A stretch of 64,000 nucleotides of DNA from Sulfitobacter delicatus. Its GTDB lineage: Bacteria; Pseudomonadota; Alphaproteobacteria; Rhodobacterales; Rhodobacteraceae. The position numbers and the translations under genes are program-made. A model generated the notes under the pieces. That model saw only the letters and a program-made list of their open reading frames with translations. It did no database searches and was not told the DNA's origin. Every line of letters begins with the position of its first letter. The first letter of the stretch is position 1. Location: assembly GCF_900102535.1 (NCBI RefSeq), contig NZ_FNBP01000005.1, forward strand, positions 1 through 64,000, given 5' to 3'. Below, one piece after another: positions 12,001 to 21,663 of the stretch.

Positions 12001-15000
12001 GTTCACCGCGCTCTACCCCCTGCGCCTCGACCCCGGCGACATGACTCGGCTCGGCACGGAGGATGCCGACACGGTCGTCACGGCGCTGAAACGGGTCAAG
12101 ACGTGCCTTGCGGCAGTACCCGATGGCGGTCTCGGTTACGGAGCCCTGCGCTGGCTCGACCCCGACGGCGCCGAGGTTTTCCGAGAGGATCCCGCCCCCG
12201 AGATCGGTTGGAACTACCTCGGTCTGGTTCCTGTCCCGGCGAATGGTGCCTGGCAGCCCGCCCCGGAACGCCCGGGCCTCTTCGGCGAGGCCGATGCCGA
12301 CTGGCCGTTGCCACACGCCATGAACATCAACGCGATGATCCTCACGGATCCCGACGGGCCTCGCTTCGAGGCATCGCTTCGCTTCGCTCCCGCCGCGGTG
12401 GACCGCGCCCGCGCCGAGCGTCTGGTGCATTTCTTCAGCCGGACCCTGACCACGCTGTCCAGGGCTGGCGGGCACAAGGCGTTGCCCGGACTATGCAGCC
12501 ACGAAGTGCCGGGGCTGGCACTTTCCCAATCGACGATAGAGGATCTCGAACGTCGGGTGCCGGATCTCACCGAGATCTGGCCGCTGTCGGGTCTGCAGGA
12601 AGGCTTGGCCTTTCACGCGCGTGAACTCGTGGGGCCCGACCCTTACCATGTGCAGGTGATCTGCGACCTAGACGGCCCGGCCGATCCCGATCGACTCGAA
12701 AAGGCACTCCAGACTCTCCTCGATCGGCACGAGGCATTGCGCCTCTCACTTCAGGATACCCGCGAACTCATATCGGTTCTCGCGCTTCAAGCCGGCGTGA
12801 GGTTGTCGCTCGAGATAAGCGACCTGTCGGCTCTCGACCCATCGGACGCCGAGAACCGCAGCGCCGAGATCGCCCAGGCGGACCGCGCCACCGCCTTCCG
12901 GCTCGATAAGGCCCCGCTGATGCGTGCGCATCTCCTGATCCTGGGACCCAGGCGGGCCCGCCTCGTCTGGAGCTTCCACCATATCCTTGCCGACGGCTGG
13001 TCAGGGGCGATCCTGCTCGATGAACTGACCTACCTCTACGAGGCCGCAGAGGAGGCCAATCTGCCTTCGCCGCCTTCCCTGAAGCCGCTCATCGTCCATC
13101 GCGCCGGTCTTGACATCTCGGCGGCCAGGGCAGCCTGGGAGAGATATCTTGACGGGTTCGACCCCCCCGAGGTGCTCGGCGCCACGGGCGAGGCGCTAGA
13201 GAGCCGCCGCCGGCTTCCCCCTCGGCTCGTCGAGCACCTGGAACGGGAGGCCAAGGCAAGGGGCGTCACGCTTGCGGCCGTTCTCCAGGGCGCTTGGGCG
13301 ATGATCCTGCAAAGGACCTTTGATCTCGGGGAGTTCTGCATGGGGGTCGTCCAATCCGGGCGGCACGAACCGGTCGACGGGATCGACCGCATGGTCGGGT
13401 TCATGATCACGACGACTCCCCTGCGCGTTCCCGCCGCCCAGAAGGCCGGTTTCTTCGACACGGCGCGCCGCCTACAGGAAGACCTCGCGCGACTTCAACC
13501 CCACAGCACCCTGCCCCTCGACCAGATTGGCAAGTCTGTCGGCGGGCCGCTCTTCGAAACGCTCTTTGCCTATGAAAGCTTCGACACTCCGATGAAAAAG
13601 ACTGCCGTCACGGCGAAAGCCCTGACGGTGGCGCACACTGAAAGCGTTTCGCACTATCCGCTCGCCCTCGCCGTCGTTCCGGGCGAGACGTTCGAGCTGC
13701 ATCTCCAGTTCCGAGGGGGGCTCGTCGACGGCGACAGAGTGTTGGAACAACTGGAGTGCTTGCTGGAGACAGTCGTGAAAGGGCCCGGGGTGGCGACCGG
13801 CGCGCTGGAGTTGCTTCCGGCCAAAGAGCGGCGGCAGATCCTGTCGGACTTCGCCGGGGCCCCGGCGGACTTCGAGGACAAGACACTCGTAGAAGTCTTC
13901 GAACGGCAGGTAGCGCAAACACCCGACCGCATCGCCGTGACGCAGGGAACCATTCACCTCAGCTATGCCGAGCTGGATCGCGCCGCGAACAGGATGGCGT
14001 GGGCGCTGATCACTTCCGGCGCGGGGCCCGAACGGATCGTGGCACTTTGCTTGCACCGCGGGATGGAACGGATCGTCGCCATGATCGCGGTTCTGAAATC
14101 CGGTGCCGGCTATCTGCCAATCGAACCCGATGCGCCCGCCGATCGCGTGGCCTCCATGGTCGCCGACGCGGCCCCGGTCGCGGCGATCTGCGCCCCCGAT
14201 GTCGAGCTGGGGCTTGCGCCGGTCACGTTCCGACCGGGGACCGTCGAAACGGATGCGATGCTTGCATCCATGGACGAACGCGCGCCCCGGGACGCCGATC
14301 GCATCGGTCCACTCGCCCCCGAAAACCCGGCCTATCTGATATTCACCTCCGGCAGTACCGGCAAACCGAAGGGCGTCATAACCTCGCACCGGAACGTGAT
14401 GCGGCTCTTCACGTCAAAGGGCATGGACTTCGACTTCGGCCCGGACGAGGTCTGGACGATGGTTCATGATTACTCCTTCGACTTCGCAGTCTGGGAATTG
14501 TGGGGGCCGCTCCTGTCCGGTGGTCGTCTTGTTGTCGTGTCGCGGGCCGAGGTGCTAGACCCCGACGCGTTTTGCGGGATCATCGCACGCGAAAGGGTGA
14601 ACGTGCTGAGCATGACACCGTCCGTTTTCGCGCGGCTTGTTTCGGAACGACGGCATCCCGAGCAACCGCTCCCGCCCTCCCTGCGAACCGCACTCGTCGG
14701 AGGCGAGGCATGGGCACCGGATCGGATTGCGGGCAACCTTGGGGGATTCGACCTCCGCAACGTCTATGGCCCCACCGAAGCCACCATTTTCGCCAGCCTC
14801 GGCCAGCCGCTTGACAGCGTCGATACCGATCCCGCCATCGGCTGGCCGCTTCCGAACACCCAGGCCTACGTTCTCGACCGTCGTCTGCGTCCTTGTCCGA
14901 TCGGGGTGACGGGTGATCTTTATCTCGCCGGCGTCGGTCTTGCGCGCGGCTATCTGAAGCGACCCGGCCTGACGGCGACGCGTTTCGTGGCGCATCCCTT

Positions 15001-16438
15001 CGGCCCGCCGGGCACGCGTCTTTACCGCACGGGCGACAGGGCGGCCTGGGACGCTGACGGCCAGCTTCGGTATCGCGGCCGTACTGACGCGCAGGTCAAG
15101 CTTCGCGGCTACCGTATCGAACTGGGCGAGGTCGAAGCCGCGCTTGCCGGTTTGCCGGACGTCACCGGTGCCGTCGCCGATATCCGTCCCGCAGCCGACG
15201 GGGCGCATGCCCAACTGGTGGCGTGGCTCGAGTTTCCGGGGGACCGCCCCGACGCCATGCCAGACACCCAGAGCATCAGGAAATGGCTCGCCCTGCGCCT
15301 GCCCGCCTACATGATCCCGAGCGTTTTCGTGCCGGTATCGCGCCTGCCGTTGACGAACTCCGGCAAGGTGGACCGCGCGGCAATTCCCGCACCCGCGCCC
15401 ATCGCGAGCGGAACCGCAGAGCCGGGCGCACCCCTGTCCCCGCTTCAACGCATGCTGTGCGACCTCGTCGGACGCCTTCTGAACATCCCTGCCCCGGGAC
15501 TTGCAGAGAATTTCTTCGACCTCGGCGGAAATTCCCTGACGGCTGCGCGCCTCTGCACCGCGGTGCGCGACCGGATGGGGCAGGACCTGCCTGTCGAAGC
15601 GGTCTTCCGGTCCCCCCGGCTGGATGATCTCTGCAAGGCAATCGGCCTTGCCCAAGATGCCACAAGCGCGTTCTCGCCGATCCTGGCACTGCGGGGCGAG
15701 GGCGACGCGCCCCCCATTTTCTGCCTTTACCCCGGGCTCGGCATCGGTTGGCAATACGCCAACCTCCTATCGACGATACCGCCGGAGCGTCCCGTCATCG
15801 CCCTGCAACCGCCAGCCCTCTCCGGTGCCTGCCCCGTCGCCGAGAGCTTCGACGAGATCGTGACAACGAGCCTCGATGCACTGCTGTCGCAACAGAGCGA
15901 GGGACCCTACAGCATCCTGGGTTGGTCTTTCGGCGGAGTCGTCGCCCATTCCGTAGCGACGGAGTTGCAGGCTCGGGGAGCCGTCGTCGAGAACCTGATA
16001 CTTTTCGACAGCTACCCGATGCCGCGCGAGGCTGAACCGGATTACGGCGATATCGACGCCCTGTGGCGCGATGTCGCCCTCGGCGCCGGGCTTCATCTGG
16101 CCCCCGGAACGCGGAACCTGTCGGCAGAGCGCATCAGGGAACAGGCGCGGCGGGCCGAGCATCTTCTCGGCGCGTTCACGCCAGACCAACTCAATGCGCT
16201 GCGCGATCAGCTCAGGACAAACACCCGCCTTTTGCCGACGGCAAGGCTTGTTCCCTTCATGGGTGACATGACGCTCATCACGGCGGAGCTTCAGACCGGC
16301 GATCTGGACAGGAGTGCTGCGAACCCCGCGCTCTGGAGGCCGTTCGTAAGCGGGCGGGTCATCCGGATTCCGCTTCAGGCGGAACATCACAAGATGCTGT
16401 CACCCGACGCCCTTCGCCAGATCGAGGGGCTCCTGTGA
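2..16438 (+). CDS. multimodular NRPS, 5' end outside window
   Basis: This is a nonribosomal peptide synthetase whose frame is open from the window edge, so the start lies upstream; a TTG at 62 is not a credible start because A-domain sequence precedes it. Domains by nucleotide: end of A1 (2-160, [10 protein letters not shown]), T1 (Ser at 305), C (470-1780, HHHAADG), A2 (1960-3440), T2, Cy (3730-5040, DxxxxDxxS at about 4113), A3 (5100-6570), T3 (GGDS), C (6900-8210), A4 (8260-10870) interrupted by an N-methyltransferase (9600-10370, [16 protein letters not shown]), T4 (GGDS), E (11160-12450, [14 protein letters not shown]), C (12540-13790), A5 (13860-15390), T5 and TE (15690-16430, GWSFGG). 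Pocket codes read by eye are A2 DLTKLGEIG (Asn), A3 DLFNLSLIW (Cys), A4 DASTVAAVC (Tyr-like) and A5 DFWSVGVIF (unassigned). The inferred product is X-Asn-thiazoline-D-N-Me-Tyr-X. The function class is certain; the product is not known. Confidence 0.95.
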   Translation, partial: ATTSGTSLSDEALESYCGLFLPSYMIPSRVFVLESFPLTPNGKLDREALLRIAEDLGGRSGSLSDPGSVLGGSDALLGLVAEVLGLPTVGFEDHFFRLGGHSLLATRLVSLIRSRLGRDLPIRAVFEHPVLADLAEVLRAAPRAGRPLVAQARPARLPATPAQARLWFEDGAGTGAGSAYVIGVSADLSGALDIPALSAALGDLVDRHEALRTLIEAEEGVPYQRILAPGAAGTLLEEETVAAAALADRMAGFFGTGFDLGRDLPIRARLFGLDPARHVLALAVHHHAADGWSMRPLLADLSLAYEARREGDTAAQVQARMAARSPLDVQPADHMLWRDAALGRAGEADSVLGRQLAHWREVLAGLPEELPLPRDRARPGRDGPAPAGQVAIDVPAPLVSELAGLAARLGGSLYMVLLAGLAGLCRRLGAGDDIPVGVPLAGRTEAALDPLVGLFVNTAVLRVDASGTPGLAKLVRRARPVCLAAQTHQDLPFEQLVEALAPPRRAGRHPLFQTMLALHNQPPPDLTLNGLTVALSEPAPQAAKFDLDFAFTPGPGGILRARLVHDAQMFDATTAEQILQRYLRLLEAGAAAPDRAIDALDLTLPGETEKARALARADPGEWPDPSAVGTPADAAATLTEMIDAAGAAHAGAVALDPGPDAGVPLSHGALHGRANRLARRLLAEGIGTEDIIALGLADTALLPEAALAVLKAGAAFLPLPMGAPEARIAALLDAARPVRVLADAGGAARLPGALRPLLIDGPASAAARTALDDAPLTRADRPAIHPDQAAYVLFTSGSTGAPKGVTISQGAIAGYVRTLAGLLGPDTARMPLFTAPSFDLTLTSLLVPLATGGAVEPHDPDHPEDALAAIFGAASQVTAVKMTPAHLALLDALPHAVPPPALQHVILGGEALSAAQLDRLAARLPGIRVLNEYGPTEATIGAVAGWVTAADGTRTPIGRPYPGVTAHVLDEALRPCPPGLPGALYLGGVGVARGYFGRPELTAERFIADPTGPAGARLYRTGDRGLWGADGRLRFLGREDDQVKIRGHRVEPGEIEAALSALDGVAEAVVIAVDGPDGTPRLAAWYRPDEPDRDGSVVPDPDTLRAALARHLPEALLPEALAPLDRLPLTAHGKRDRAALPTPVFGRTAPVFAPPETPQERQIAAILQELTGQKALGRDDNFFHLGGHSLMAARLVARLRQETGRALPIRAVFEAPRLRDLARRLAGIAPDDSTEPLTADPDAGGEPFPLSPVQEAYWLGRQDLVALGRVACHAYTELTFDTLDPARMQAAWRTLIARHPMLRARVSADGTQEILPVEDTAATFVLPVAEGPAEPQRAAMSHQILPLGRWPMFDVRLTRVTRDDWRMHLSIDALILDGESTALMLDDLFALYRDPASRDAAAPAADAPSFRDYLLNQARDPARAADRAADRAWWEARLDHLPPPPALPLACDPESLDDPRFARLTDRIDPADWAALAARAARAGLTPSAVLLTAYAQTLATWTREADFSLNLTVGDRRHDLGAGVDTMLGVFTSLVPLGMKAARSAAFETRARRLQHDLAQALDHRAFSGVEVQRLLAQRAGETAAGLLPVVFTSLLGEAGFDPAAHGARVVHAITQTPQTWLDNKVYEIATADGPALTLDWDAPPALFPEGLLAAMFDVYTRLIRRLARDEAAWHTPPAPLLPEAETRLIASANDTKAPRADGLLHDPVLDAAAAHPERIALVHGTASIRYRELAARIRATAHALHRTLCADDRLVAVVMEKGPEQIVAALAILATGRAFLPISAGQPDTRIAAILKAAGVRIALTQPAIERGRGWQSAVLLIDVPGGPPDTEPDILPVSPQAGPDDLAYVIYTSGSTGAPKGVAISHRAARTTLDDVTRRFRIDRTARGLWASSFEFDLSIFDIFGLLGQGGSLVIPPPDAARTPECFARLVQDHRVTVWNSVPAIAELMLQAAPATADLTSLRHILLSGDWIPLGLPGALAKAAPDAACISLGGATEAAIWSIAHPINRIDPDWTSIPYGRPLANQRIHVLNDDLDPCPVHTTGRLHIAGDGLAMGYWNDPDLSAKSFFHHPGTQERLYDTGDLGTRLPNGEIKFLGREDHQVKLRGFRIELGEIEKTLAKHPKIKNAAAIITKNPSKIIAFVTGGASETDLRTWSDAHLPDYMHPADYVVLHALPLTPNGKLDRAALSGLVPARNRAPISPGTRAEALVCSVAAELIGLSEVGPDENFLHLGGDSILAIRLVNRLREAGATLRVRDVFLTPVLRDIAGRTRFEEGSRTASATLSPTEEPARQAIATRFPDAEAIWPLTPLQAGLWYHAQCTPESIDPYLVQIRVDLGASLDPLRLRHALDAVVARHPGLRVSFETAHDADAPVQVVHRDRRIDWREVDLRGKAGTVEDAAIADIEQRDRSERISPSGPSLIRATLFRTGTSGHVLLITQHHLLADGWSSGIFMRDLFDLYRNEADTTVLPPAASPEAYLAWIARQNKVHLIETWARYLEHMEEPTLVAPKIRADLLYSQDQIERSVVADLDRDLAHAAQTLGVTRASIFQTAWGLLLAGVTGRRDICFGTVNSGRHAPVDGIEGMLGLLLTTTPVRMAVQEGETTGGVIRHLQRSQAELLDAAHVPLADIHQRLGMPALFDTLFTYENYPLQTNPDPATGGELPVTGISGRNGNHYPLSLAVIPGDETTLRLHFAPTLIGSHRAKRLMSQYLAVLAWLIRNPDAAVLDYPTLFEGEAERILAQSRGAGTVEEVAYLVDIFAAAAGARPRALAVASGRDRLTYADLDARSNQLARLLIARGIGPEKLVAVALPRSCRFIVAMIGVMKTGAAFLPVDPAESSERSTWILDAAAPDIILGMGGLDLDAVDIRDALDAHSSSPLEDRERLAARHPDQTAYLIYTSGSTGQPKPVAVPHRGLPNLARVQSERLGIGPESRVAQLASAGFDAAISEVAMALTRGAALVIVPDTARAGKPLADFLSAQAITHVTITPTALSVTPPVSHGLEALVVAGEAVARSHIAPWGDVPLILNAYGPSEATVCATMGKVTASDGPPPIGTPIDNVSAYVLDDRLRLCPAGQRGALYLAGPGLARGYRGRPGLSAQRFVADPFGPPGARMYRTGDLAVWNSEGQLCFEGREDEQVKIRGHRIEPAEIETALLANDAIAQAAVSTLPDSDGNSRLIAWIVPERGSEAVIGMRASLRAERLGDWAKLEETFENPDALTEDPAFDTRGWTSSFTGQRLPDADMRDYVSATVARIADLKPRRVLEIGSGAGLIMFPLLGLVESYVGTDASGRNIERLNALQADPELRHRFPGLGRARFRHAAAHDFQKIEGERFDTIILPSVVQYFPDADYLQTVVDGLMKHLLSPGGSVFFGDVRSLPLSSALNTELLHCGTAGVAPPDLTEDRELALDPGFFHAQRSRHGRIRAVQAMPKAMITRNELSRFRFDAVITTGGAILCDDALEWHGAEDHGLSNLADVASALAKQPANLAISDLGNAWVSDGGVDVSALFELARSRGYRLDLSLVPGAEDARFDAVFRRSHARLPSIDWTRHRKAATRYGSVSNDPLAAALLREIRDHADALCQKNLPEAMRPARIVVVDELPRLPSGKLDRRKLPDPWTAADGRSVERPASLREQVFCETAATILGLSRVGPEDNFLTIGGDSISAIRLVNLLRQRGFEITARDVVLNPVIRSLAATANELAEVVPAADDPDTGPVPDTPMLRWLIGRGGPIDQFRQAILLQAPPDLNLAAFERAVAHVIEKHGMLRARLAADGTVDVAPFDTGAARRAVKVMPSGMDVETVFGAETLSPSDGDILRAIVLPGAEGGVARVLLVAHHIAVDAVSWPILSEDLARAYLAALRGAPMPPRRSHATFRRWARTVASDLSRWQTQGDFWKSQMRSDFDLVLAAPLDPRRDTVAAADHLDIVLPTEVTTALLHRIAGSARAKPNELFLTALLIAANACHDGDAAPLRVAIEGHGRDMQPGDPDISATLGWFTALYPLRLDPGDMTRLGTEDADTVVTALKRVKTCLAAVPDGGLGYGALRWLDPDGAEVFREDPAPEIGWNYLGLVPVPANGAWQPAPERPGLFGEADADWPLPHAMNINAMILTDPDGPRFEASLRFAPAAVDRARAERLVHFFSRTLTTLSRAGGHKALPGLCSHEVPGLALSQSTIEDLERRVPDLTEIWPLSGLQEGLAFHARELVGPDPYHVQVICDLDGPADPDRLEKALQTLLDRHEALRLSLQDTRELISVLALQAGVRLSLEISDLSALDPSDAENRSAEIAQADRATAFRLDKAPLMRAHLLILGPRRARLVWSFHHILADGWSGAILLDELTYLYEAAEEANLPSPPSLKPLIVHRAGLDISAARAAWERYLDGFDPPEVLGATGEALESRRRLPPRLVEHLEREAKARGVTLAAVLQGAWAMILQRTFDLGEFCMGVVQSGRHEPVDGIDRMVGFMITTTPLRVPAAQKAGFFDTARRLQEDLARLQPHSTLPLDQIGKSVGGPLFETLFAYESFDTPMKKTAVTAKALTVAHTESVSHYPLALAVVPGETFELHLQFRGGLVDGDRVLEQLECLLETVVKGPGVATGALELLPAKERRQILSDFAGAPADFEDKTLVEVFERQVAQTPDRIAVTQGTIHLSYAELDRAANRMAWALITSGAGPERIVALCLHRGMERIVAMIAVLKSGAGYLPIEPDAPADRVASMVADAAPVAAICAPDVELGLAPVTFRPGTVETDAMLASMDERAPRDADRIGPLAPENPAYLIFTSGSTGKPKGVITSHRNVMRLFTSKGMDFDFGPDEVWTMVHDYSFDFAVWELWGPLLSGGRLVVVSRAEVLDPDAFCGIIARERVNVLSMTPSVFARLVSERRHPEQPLPPSLRTALVGGEAWAPDRIAGNLGGFDLRNVYGPTEATIFASLGQPLDSVDTDPAIGWPLPNTQAYVLDRRLRPCPIGVTGDLYLAGVGLARGYLKRPGLTATRFVAHPFGPPGTRLYRTGDRAAWDADGQLRYRGRTDAQVKLRGYRIELGEVEAALAGLPDVTGAVADIRPAADGAHAQLVAWLEFPGDRPDAMPDTQSIRKWLALRLPAYMIPSVFVPVSRLPLTNSGKVDRAAIPAPAPIASGTAEPGAPLSPLQRMLCDLVGRLLNIPAPGLAENFFDLGGNSLTAARLCTAVRDRMGQDLPVEAVFRSPRLDDLCKAIGLAQDATSAFSPILALRGEGDAPPIFCLYPGLGIGWQYANLLSTIPPERPVIALQPPALSGACPVAESFDEIVTTSLDALLSQQSEGPYSILGWSFGGVVAHSVATELQARGAVVENLILFDSYPMPREAEPDYGDIDALWRDVALGAGLHLAPGTRNLSAERIREQARRAEHLLGAFTPDQLNALRDQLRTNTRLLPTARLVPFMGDMTLITAELQTGDLDRSAANPALWRPFVSGRVIRIPLQAEHHKMLSPDALRQIEGLL

Positions 16439-17874
16439 TGGACTTTCCGGTGCAGAAGATCGCCGCCTTGGCGTTGACCGAGGGGGCAAATCTATCCTCG
16501 GTCAGCCATCCGCTGGTGATCGAAGCCCCGGTCGAGGCGAAAGCGATGGCCGACGCGCTGGAACAGGAGGCCCTGAGGTTGTCGCCCCGCCGAATTCTGC
16601 GAGTCGATACCGATCCTGACGCCATACTCACCCGGCTCAAGGACGGAAAAGGCGCGCCACCGCCGGGCAGGCAACAAAAGGAAGCCCGGGAACTGCTGGC
16701 CGGAGTGGCCGCGCGGGTGCGTGTCGTCGCACCCAGGCCCGACTTGCTGGACGGCGTCCCGGTCAAAGAGCTGCTGCGACTGCACGACACCGTCGCGGCC
16801 GACGTCAACGAAGCGGTGACAGCCCTGTCGCGTCGGCAACCTGTCGACATGTCCATTCCCTACCCAACCGAGGCATGGGCCACTCGCGTTTATCCCGGCC
16901 TTGGTTCGAAAGACGCGCTCGACCGCCTGTCGCACGCGCTCGCGCGCAGCTTCCTTCTGCACCTCGATGATCCTGGAGAGGCGTGGAAGCGGCGAATTTG
17001 GTTCAAGGATCGGGTCATCGGCGAGATCAGGAGACTACGTTTGACAACGCTCGCATTAAAGGGAAGGCGAACCGAGCTGGAAATTGCTCTCGAACCTTCG
17101 GGAGACTGGCTTGGCAAGACCCGGTACGCTTTCTACGGCCTCGGTTTTCAAACCGCTTTTCCTGTCGGCGGCACGTCGGCACAAGTCGCGCGTCCCGGCA
17201 GCCACGGCCATGTCCACATCAACCGGCCGCTCACGCTTGCCGGGAGGCGAGTCAGCGGTCTCGACCTGACGATCCGGGACGGGCTGGTCACTGTCGAGAA
17301 CGCAGCCGAAGGCGGCGAGATCCTGGAAGCTTTCCTGCGTGACTCGCCTGCCACGCGGCAACTCGCAGCCGTGTCCCTGCCGGTTTCGGGGCATTTTTCG
17401 GCACCCGGGAACGACGTCTTCTGCAATCCGATGATGGACGCCACGACGGCCTGCGGGTTGACCCTGACAGACCCAGAGACGGCCGGCGCGCTGCGCTTCG
17501 ATCTCTTTTTCGACGACGACCTCACGATCGAAGGCACGGACGAAAACGGGTCGGTCCATGAATTGGATTCGTTGCTCAGCTCGCCGGAGGCCCTGAAGGC
17601 ACGGACGAAAGAAATGGGCATCCTGGGATACGAGGATTGCCGCGTCGGCGACCTCGACAACAAGCTTCGGGATGGCTTGACACTCATCGAGAACGGAAGG
17701 ATCGAAGACGGTATCGCCGCCCTTGTCGAAACCGAAAGCCTCGCCCGGGAATGCTTTCGCCAGTTCAGGATCAGCGCTGCCGACTGGGAAAGCAGGTATC
17801 AGCAGATGGATCGACTGAAGATCGCCGAAGCGGCAAGGAATGCAATCGAGAGGGCGCAAGGCGACACTGACTAA
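16438..17874 (+). CDS. M29 aminopeptidase homologue, probably catalytically dead
   Basis: The protein has about 478 residues. The start ATG overlaps the NRPS stop (TGATG), so the two genes are probably translationally coupled; a GTG three bases earlier is also possible. It follows the M29 (AmpS/aminopeptidase T) layout: an N-terminal HPLVIEAPVEAKAMADAL segment, YPTEAWATRVYPG in the middle, and a C-terminal half with RPLTLAGRRVSGLDLTI and GLVTVENAAEGGEILEAFL. At the places where M29 enzymes carry metal ligands (PTEEVF, FDENxxxH, HVD) this protein reads FPVGGTSAQ, CNPMMDATTACG and RFDLFFDDD, so the Glu and His ligands seem lost. A non-peptidase role in the NRPS pathway, for example binding or shaping the peptide product, is inference. 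Being last in the NRPS transcription unit supports a pathway role. Confidence 0.72.
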   Translation: MDFPVQKIAALALTEGANLSSVSHPLVIEAPVEAKAMADALEQEALRLSPRRILRVDTDPDAILTRLKDGKGAPPPGRQQKEARELLAGVAARVRVVAPRPDLLDGVPVKELLRLHDTVAADVNEAVTALSRRQPVDMSIPYPTEAWATRVYPGLGSKDALDRLSHALARSFLLHLDDPGEAWKRRIWFKDRVIGEIRRLRLTTLALKGRRTELEIALEPSGDWLGKTRYAFYGLGFQTAFPVGGTSAQVARPGSHGHVHINRPLTLAGRRVSGLDLTIRDGLVTVENAAEGGEILEAFLRDSPATRQLAAVSLPVSGHFSAPGNDVFCNPMMDATTACGLTLTDPETAGALRFDLFFDDDLTIEGTDENGSVHELDSLLSSPEALKARTKEMGILGYEDCRVGDLDNKLRDGLTLIENGRIEDGIAALVETESLARECFRQFRISAADWESRYQQMDRLKIAEAARNAIERAQGDTD

Positions 17875-17879
17875 CCCGC

Positions 17880-18875
17880 TCACCGGTCTTCGTGGACCTC
17901 GCGGGATCGGTCGGTCCGACGTCTCAGTCGGTCGATCACATCTGAAATGGCGGAAGAGCGCGATGCAAACTCTGCCGCATTCAGGGCCTCGCGTTCAGCG
18001 GCAATGGTCCGCGCCGGGTCAAGGCACCCGGCCAGTCGTTCCAGCCAACCGCGCATGGTCTCGCGCAGGTCGTCTTCTTCCGCCTCGCCACCGTCGACCG
18101 ACCAGACGGCCCGTTCACGCAAGCCCGGTTCGATCTGCGAAAGCCGGTGCAGTTCGCGTTGCAGTAATTCCGCCACCGTCAGGGGCTTCAGACTGATGGT
18201 AAGGTGCAGCGATTCCTCATCGGTACAGACCGCCGAATGCATCGCACCGCGTGGAAGATACAGCACATCGCCAACCTTCACGGTATGTGTTTCGGCCTCT
18301 CCCAACGGTTGGAAACGCTCTGGTTCCCATGCGACATCGGGATCTGGCAGCGGCACGCGATTGCTGTACTCGTGGTACAGTGACCATTTCTTGGAACCGG
18401 CGACCTGAAGAATGAAGACGTCGGTATTGTCGAAATGAGGCGGAAAGCCAGCAGTCGCCGGGGGCGTGAGATAGAGGTTGATCTGCGACTTTGCCGCGTA
18501 TACCCGGGACACTGTTCTGGTGAAGGCCGCGAGCATCGGAGAGGAGCGATCAATATCCCGCACACGCAAGGTCGCACCCTTGGCGATATACTCCGCCGAC
18601 ACGTCGCTAACCCGGCGATTGCTTCGGTGATGAATGTCCATAAGGCGCAGGATATGGCCCCCGTGAAAAATATCCGTCCCCTCGAGTGGCGCATCAGGCC
18701 CGTCAAGCAACTTTTCAAGTGCAGACAGGCACATCAAGTCGCGCGCCGCCTCCGGGTCAAGCGCGCCACTGAACGCCTGCGCACGACGTTCTCGAATCTT
18801 CGTATCAAAGAATTGCACGCCGCCCGGCCCGGTCAACCGGATTGCAAGCGCCGTCAAGTCGTTCGTCTTCGTCAT
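17880..18875 (-). CDS. JmjC/cupin-4 family Fe(II)/2-oxoglutarate hydroxylase
   Basis: The 331-residue protein resembles the bacterial ROX/cupin_4 JmjC hydroxylases. A facial triad is visible as His147-x-Asp149 (PPHFDNTDVF) and His213 (LPRGAMHSA), with GSKKWSLY, the usual cosubstrate-side motif, just after the first pair. The C-terminal 100 residues are helical and charged, as in the dimerisation/winged-helix part of this family. The start ATG has a GGAG seven bases upstream. The gene is convergent with the NRPS unit, ending six bases from the M29 homologue. Members of this fold hydroxylate protein side chains or NRPS-bound amino acids. Hydroxylation of the Asn or Tyr of the adjacent peptide is a reasonable guess; acting on a ribosomal protein is the main alternative. 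Confidence 0.8.
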   Translation of the reverse strand: MTKTNDLTALAIRLTGPGGVQFFDTKIRERRAQAFSGALDPEAARDLMCLSALEKLLDGPDAPLEGTDIFHGGHILRLMDIHHRSNRRVSDVSAEYIAKGATLRVRDIDRSSPMLAAFTRTVSRVYAAKSQINLYLTPPATAGFPPHFDNTDVFILQVAGSKKWSLYHEYSNRVPLPDPDVAWEPERFQPLGEAETHTVKVGDVLYLPRGAMHSAVCTDEESLHLTISLKPLTVAELLQRELHRLSQIEPGLRERAVWSVDGGEAEEDDLRETMRGWLERLAGCLDPARTIAAEREALNAAEFASRSSAISDVIDRLRRRTDRSREVHEDR

Positions 18876-19005
18876 TGGTCCACTCCAAGCTACCTTTGTC
18901 GCCAGTTGCGTGCGCCCTCACCGTGCAACCGCATCCACTGCATGTACACTGAACCGCACTTACCTGTCCGACGACCTGTATACGCCAAGAGCGTATGGCG
19001 CGATG

Positions 19006-19356
19006 CTAGCAGGGGCAGACCCATTCCTTCAGCTTGGGTTCAACCTTCTTCCGAAGGAGAGTGACGAGTTCTGGATCGCCGCGTTCGAATTCGTCCGGAA
19101 TGTACAAAGCGATGATCCGATTGTCCCGAGGGCGTTTCTTGAACTTCTTTCTGATCTTCTCGCGATGATGCGCCTCCATGGTAAAGATCGCGTCAGCGGT
19201 CTCCACGAGTTCTTTCGTCAAAACTCGCGGCGCTGCGCTGTCCGTACCTGCTGAAACAACGTCGATGCCCGGCCAGTCGCTGAAAATGTCTTCCGCTGTA
19301 GGTGATCGCAGACGGTTCGCTGTGCAAACAAAAACAACTGTGAATTTACGGTTCAT
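19006..19356 (-). CDS. low-molecular-weight protein tyrosine phosphatase-like protein
   Basis: The product is a small cytoplasmic protein of 116 residues. Its N-terminus VVFVCTANRLRSPTAE carries the CxxxxxR(S) phosphate-binding loop of the LMW-PTP fold (Cys11 to Arg17), followed by a VVSAGT strand as in that family. The C-terminus IPDEFERGDPELVTLL holds aspartates that could serve as general acid, but the region is shorter than in classic 150-residue LMW-PTPs. I chose the ATG at 19356 because AAGGA lies 11 bases upstream and the loop starts immediately; longer in-frame starts add sequence with no family similarity. The gene stands alone between the hydroxylase and a gene-poor stretch. Its substrate is unknown, and a link to the NRPS is not shown. 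Confidence 0.7.
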   Translation of the reverse strand: MNRKFTVVFVCTANRLRSPTAEDIFSDWPGIDVVSAGTDSAAPRVLTKELVETADAIFTMEAHHREKIRKKFKKRPRDNRIIALYIPDEFERGDPELVTLLRKKVEPKLKEWVCPC

Positions 19357-20114
19357 GTGTGTCGCCCGGTCCTTCATGCATAAGCGGGTTGCGAACGGTA
19401 GGGTAATCCTCTTGTCGGAAAAGGGAAATGCAACGCAGAGCCCATAGCGCCAAGGCAACTTGTAAACCATTGGCATTTGAACAAGCGACCTCGAAGCCTT
19501 TGAACTGCCGTCGATGGTACATGCGCCGTCCCAACTTTGTGGAATATGTGTCGATCCAATCGCGTCACCCGCAAGACCGGGCTTCGCCATGACTCGCCAG
19601 AACAGCCTGTTACTCGATCAAAACTTGAACATAAACCGCACACGAATCCGAACAACTATCTGATTCGAAAGACAAATCGCTACCATCCATCATCGGGCCG
19701 CCTCTCGTTCTAACATATTGTTTTATAGTATATATTCTTTATCGGGCAGAATTCTGGCGGCGGAAATGACTACGCTGGATTACGGCGCAGTATGCCAGAA
19801 TTTGCCCCTCTACGACGACACGTTGCACACACAGTGCACACGAAAATGTGGTCTGCCGCCATATCCCCTGCAGTGCCTGCCGGAACCAGCAGCTCCGTCT
19901 TTCTCGATGCGATGCTTGGCGAGATGAAAGAAGGCGATGCAAGCAGGAACGCTGAAGTCATGCGCCTTCGACCAGGAGGCCGCGCTAAAGATTCGATGGG
20001 ATATCGATACAGCTTCAGCTCACTGCCGCGATTGCACTGCTTACGCGAATTTCCCACGTAAGCACTAGGTCCACAAATGCGCGGAAGTGTAAGTTATTGA
20101 TTTATATTGTTTTT
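19357..20114. other. gene-poor stretch before tRNA-Arg
   Basis: This is about 760 bases with lower GC than its surroundings (for example the AT-rich run at 19710-19745). Short open frames exist on both strands (around 19718-20061) but show no family motif, no convincing ribosome binding site and no consistent codon bias. I see no recognisable integrase or transposase remnant. The right end contains the TGCTTACG inverted pair at 20038-20064. Degraded mobile DNA is the likeliest content. Confidence 0.5.
20038..20064. repeat. inverted TGCTTACG / CGTAAGCA pair
   Basis: Eight-base arms TGCTTACG (20038-20045) and CGTAAGCA (20057-20064) are separated by 11 bases. The same octamer occurs twice more, in tandem, at 20206-20226 on the other side of tRNA-Arg. 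It could be an integrase arm-type site. Confidence 0.6.
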
Positions 20115-20191
<77 letters not shown>

Positions 20192-20205
20192 ATACCGTTC
20201 GCGAG

Positions 20206-20226
20206 ATGCTTACGCTATGCTTACGC
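20206..20226. repeat. tandem direct repeat ATGCTTACGC
   Basis: Two exact 10-base copies (20206-20215 and 20217-20226) are separated by one T, just upstream of the tRNA-Arg 5' end. They share the TGCTTACG octamer with 20038-20064. They may be recombinase binding sites; lying where the tRNA promoter should be, they could also affect its transcription. Confidence 0.7.
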
Positions 20227-20325
20227 GAGAATTTCGTCGGCATGAAGAGCAAACCCGACATTCGCTCAAACCGTTGTTTAGTCACTTCTTTCTTCCAACA
20301 CAACCAAGCATCACCAGCCTTGACT

Positions 20326-20368
<43 letters not shown>

Positions 20369-20439
20369 CCACTGAGGGGCGGTATAGCCAGCCCGCGCAG
20401 GGCCTGCAATGGGAAATCAAACCGCAGGCCCCGGGAAGT

Positions 20440-21660
20440 TTAGGCGAAAAGGTCGTGTGCCAGTTCGAGGGCGTCAACCAAGACATCGACCTCGCCGCGG
20501 GTGTTATACATGCCAAAGGACGCACGGCAGGTGGCCGAGACCCCCAGATGGTCCATCAGCGGCCCCGCGCAATGGTGCCCCGCACGCACGGCGACGCCCT
20601 TTTTGTCCAGCACGGTCGAAATGTCATGCGCATGGGCGGCACCGTCGAGGGTGAAGCTGAAGATCGCTGCTTTGTCCGGCGTGGTGCCCTGAAGGTTCAG
20701 CCAGTTCAGCCCCCCGAGCCGCGAGACGGCATAATCGCGCAGATCGTCTTCATGAGCGGCGATATTGGCCATGCCGAGGTCCATCATGAACTCCAGCGCC
20801 ACGCCGAGTCCGATGGTCGCGACGATTCCCGGCGTACCCGCTTCGAACATCATCGGTGGGTCATTATAGGTCACCGTTTCCTTGCTCACGTCGCGGATCA
20901 TATCACCGCCCCCGATGAAGGGACGCATCTCGGCCATACGCTCTTTCTTAATATAGATCGCGCCAGACCCCGAAGGCCCATAAAGCTTATGACCGGTAAC
21001 TGCATAGAAATCACAGCCGAGGTCTTGCACATCCACCGGCATGTGGACCGCGGCCTGGGACCCGTCGACCAATACCGGTACGCCGCGTTCATGCGCTGCT
21101 TTCGTGATCGACTTTACGTCAACTTTGGTGCCCAACACATTGGAAAGATGAGAAATTGCGACAAGCTTCGTCTTCGGTCCAATCGCATCAATAACCGCCT
21201 GCGGATCGAGCGCACCACTGGCGTCCACATCGACCCATTTGAGGACGACCCCCTGCCGTTCGCGCAGGAAATGCCAAGGCACGATATTCGCGTGATGCTC
21301 CATCACCGACAGCACGATCTCATCGCCCGCTTCCATGCGCGGCATGGCCCAGCCATAGGCCACAGTGTTAATGCCCATCGTGGCGCCGGTGTTCAGGACG
21401 ATTTCATCCTCCGACCCTGCGTTCAGAAAGCGTGCAACAGTACCGCGGACGCCCTCATACTTGTCGGTCGCAAGATTAGAAAGATAGTGCAAACCACGGT
21501 GAACATTGGAATATTCCATTGCATAGGCCTGTGTCACCGCATCGATCACCACCTGCGGTTTTTGCGCCGAGGCGCCGTTGTCGAGATAGACCAGCGGCTT
21601 GCCATTGACCTCCCGCGACAGGATTGGAAACTGCGCCCGGACGGCTTCAACGTCGAACAT
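20440..21660 (-). CDS. sufS: cysteine desulfurase SufS
   Basis: This 406-residue PLP enzyme takes sulfur from L-cysteine as a persulfide and feeds the SufBCD scaffold. Lys225 in VTGHKLYGP is the PLP lysine and Cys364 in RAGHHCAGPLM is the sulfur-accepting cysteine of group II (SufS/CsdA) desulfurases; the conserved NTGATMGIN and SHLSNVLGT segments are also present. It is the last gene visible in the suf operon, three bases after the YIP1-like gene. No sufE, sufT or sufA follows before the tRNA fragment. Confidence 0.96.
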   Translation of the reverse strand: MFDVEAVRAQFPILSREVNGKPLVYLDNGASAQKPQVVIDAVTQAYAMEYSNVHRGLHYLSNLATDKYEGVRGTVARFLNAGSEDEIVLNTGATMGINTVAYGWAMPRMEAGDEIVLSVMEHHANIVPWHFLRERQGVVLKWVDVDASGALDPQAVIDAIGPKTKLVAISHLSNVLGTKVDVKSITKAAHERGVPVLVDGSQAAVHMPVDVQDLGCDFYAVTGHKLYGPSGSGAIYIKKERMAEMRPFIGGGDMIRDVSKETVTYNDPPMMFEAGTPGIVATIGLGVALEFMMDLGMANIAAHEDDLRDYAVSRLGGLNWLNLQGTTPDKAAIFSFTLDGAAHAHDISTVLDKKGVAVRAGHHCAGPLMDHLGVSATCRASFGMYNTRGEVDVLVDALELAHDLFA

Positions 21661-21663
21661 GAC

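Noticed and set aside
20400..20431. Inverted repeat GGGCCTGC / GCAGGCCC after sufS
   Set aside because: A 16-base loop and no T-tract in the direction of sufS transcription; termination not supported.
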